The notes under the pieces: generated by a model | Databases searched by the model: none | What the model was told of the DNA's origin: nothing | Seen by the model: only the letters and a program-made list of their open reading frames with translations | DNA from: Rhizophagus sp. LPA8_4_AMF | Taxonomy: Eukaryota > Glomeromycota > Glomeromycetes > Glomerales > Glomeraceae | Reading direction: 5' to 3' | Length of the DNA stretch: 33,102 nt | NCBI GenBank assembly: GCA_021464525.1 | Contig: JADRCO010000470.1 | Coordinates: 1-33,102 of the forward strand | Shown here: piece after piece, positions 31,957 through 33,102 of the stretch | Position numbering within the stretch: position 1 is the first letter of the stretch | Layout: each line of letters opens with the position of its first letter | Position numbers and translations under genes: made by a program

Positions 31957-32690
31957 TCATTCTTATTTAATGAAGATTGTAATGCAAGCTTATTTTTAGA
32001 AAAGAAATTTACTTCATGAGGTGAATGTAAAATATTTTTAAACAAATAGGTAAAACAATAAGACTTTCATCTAATAAAAGATCATATGACTTGTGATAAT
32101 AGTGTTATCTGTCAAAAAATATTTATTTGCTCTCATAGATGTACTTATTAATCAAATTCATAAAGAAATACCACTATAAAGAAGTTAAATTGTCTTTTTT
32201 CCATCAAAAATCCTAAAGGTCTAGTATATATAAATAAAATCAATGAAGATCATAATTATTCATTAAATAAATCAATAATTAAATTTGAGAAATTGAAGAA
32301 ATTTACTATAGAAATAATTGAAGACATTAAGTTTATAACTATTTACTGTAAATTTGGTATAATATCTTAATGAAAGTTTTTTAAAGGGAAATTTCCTTCA
32401 CATCCTATGCATTCAAAGGACCTTTATATTGCTATTAAAAAGTTTCATCTAAATAGTAAATCTTTGTCAAATGATACTACCCAGATTTCTAATTAACTTG
32501 ATAATAAAAAAAAAAGATTCTTAATAGGTTGTAGTTCAAGGATAAAATAATAACAATACATTAACATATTTATTTTAGATAAGTCTAATTCAAATAGAAA
32601 ATTAGATGTATTATTCATTTATTCTAATTGTATCATAAATAATATTACTCATAAAATAAATAGATATAGCATGACTTTAACTATACATGG
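31957..32690 (+). pseudogene. Decayed FAR1/MULE-type transposase fragment
   Basis: One reading frame runs about 244 codons without any frameshift but with at least ten stop codons (for example at 32017, 32047 and 32059). Read through the stops, it shows the layout of a FAR1-like zinc-binding N-terminus plus the start of a MULE transposase domain: segments such as FICSHRCTY, GLVYINKINEDHNYSLN, KFPSHPMHSKDLYIAIKKF, SLSNDTTQISN and finally INRYSMTLT. In active relatives the D of the DDE triad lies just before this last motif; here the matching position reads NNIT. The rest of the catalytic domain is absent. Proteins of this kind are very abundant in Rhizophagus genomes. Assignment rests on family resemblance recalled by eye. 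Confidence 0.65.
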
Positions 32691-32751
32691 CCTGGTAATT
32701 CCTTGGCCAAAAACGTAATTCATAAATAATTACGTAATACGTAAATCATTA

Positions 32752-32850
32752 CAGTTAACCTCCTTTATAATCACACCCCTTGAAACCAGCAAATGGAGTG
32801 ATTATAAAGAGGTGTGCTTATAATGAGATTTTTTTTATATAGTCACACAT
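32752..32850. mobile_element. Pogo/Tc1-mariner-like transposon end
   Basis: After a TA at 32750-32751 the sequence begins CAGTTAACCTCC, a pogo/Tigger-like terminus. TTTATAATCAC (about 32763-32773) is repeated in perfect inverted orientation as GTGATTATAAA (about 32798-32808), and further GTGTGATTATA-like words follow at about 32818 and 32870. This looks like the left end of a DNA transposon or its internally deleted derivative. No transposase or right end is recognisable before the window stops. Confidence 0.4.
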
Positions 32851-33102
32851 ATAGATAATTTTCATTTTGGTGTGATTATATATAAAAAATTTATTTTATT
32901 ATATAATTTTAAATAAAATATTAATATATTTATAAAATTTTAAAATTTTTATTATTTTTTAAGTTAATTATAATTTTATTTTTTACTTATATAAGCTAAA
33001 AAATAATTATATCATAACGTGTACCGTATAGCACTGCCCAAAGTATTCCCCTTTGAGCGTACCCCCACTTTAAAAGACCCGGGTACTTTATTAGATATAA
33101 AA

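Larger units (their letters stand above)
30260..33102. other. AT-rich region with transposon remnants
   Basis: About 2.8 kb after separase with no intact gene. It contains a hAT-type MITE (30546-30762), a transposase pseudogene in two pieces (31399-31503 and 31957-32690), telomere-like repeats (31525-31556), a second inverted-repeat element (31761-31937), a pogo-like end (32752 onward) and a GC-richer segment at the right edge. The parts between them are featureless AT-rich DNA. Confidence 0.7.

Noticed and set aside
31863..32045. 60-codon minus-strand ORF
   Set aside because: It lies antisense to the transposase remnant and inside an inverted repeat, so it is a shadow frame.

Overview
The window looks like nuclear DNA of an early-diverging filamentous fungus. 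It is very AT-rich, its genes carry many short GT-AG introns, and its conserved proteins are fungal: a PacC/Rim101 factor, a fungal Rab5 (Ypt5/Vps21), a three-KH Rnc1/Hek2-like protein and a separase. Together with a decayed FAR1/MULE-type transposase and several small inverted-repeat elements, this best fits an arbuscular mycorrhizal fungus of the Rhizophagus kind (Glomeromycotina). The species assignment is inference. No plasmid, phage, CRISPR, rRNA or tRNA feature was seen.

Layout, left to right. 1-2366: AT-rich spacer with a low-complexity tract and a foldback, MITE-like element. 2367-6203: two tandem minus-strand paralogues of a membrane-anchored alginate-lyase-domain protein. 6204-7698: spacer that includes a cluster of five GCCAAG sites, the PacC consensus, just upstream of a plus-strand pacC/rim101-like gene (7699-9496, one intron). 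10110-11335: minus-strand NSE1 (SMC5/6 complex, six exons). 12237-13573: minus-strand three-KH RNA-binding protein (two exons). 13574-14837: spacer containing a sharply GC-richer island with a 40-residue ORF. 14838-16811: minus-strand gene whose four exons splice in frame into an S4/RluA-like pseudouridine-synthase-type module followed by a complete HemK/PrmC glutamine methyltransferase. 19092-20317: minus-strand Rab5 GTPase (five exons). 21943-30259: plus-strand separase reconstructed as 28 exons (about 2087 aa) with the catalytic His and Cys. 30260-33102: mobile-element graveyard with a hAT-type MITE bearing a perfect 8-bp target duplication, a second small inverted-repeat element, a FAR1/MULE transposase pseudogene kept in one frame but broken by stops, telomere-like repeats and a pogo-like transposon end.

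The genes do not form one pathway, as expected in a fungal nuclear genome. Two (NSE1 and separase) act in chromosome maintenance and segregation. Separase and Rab5 are divergently transcribed from a shared 1.6-kb region, with an ACGCGT box 56 bp before the separase start. The points most worth following up are the RluA-like/HemK fusion with its apparently dead pseudouridine-synthase site, the possible PacC autoregulatory cluster, and the GC-rich island at 14113-14290. Exon boundaries were assigned by eye from GT/AG signals, reading phase and family resemblance. They may be off at a few junctions, which are noted where they occur.
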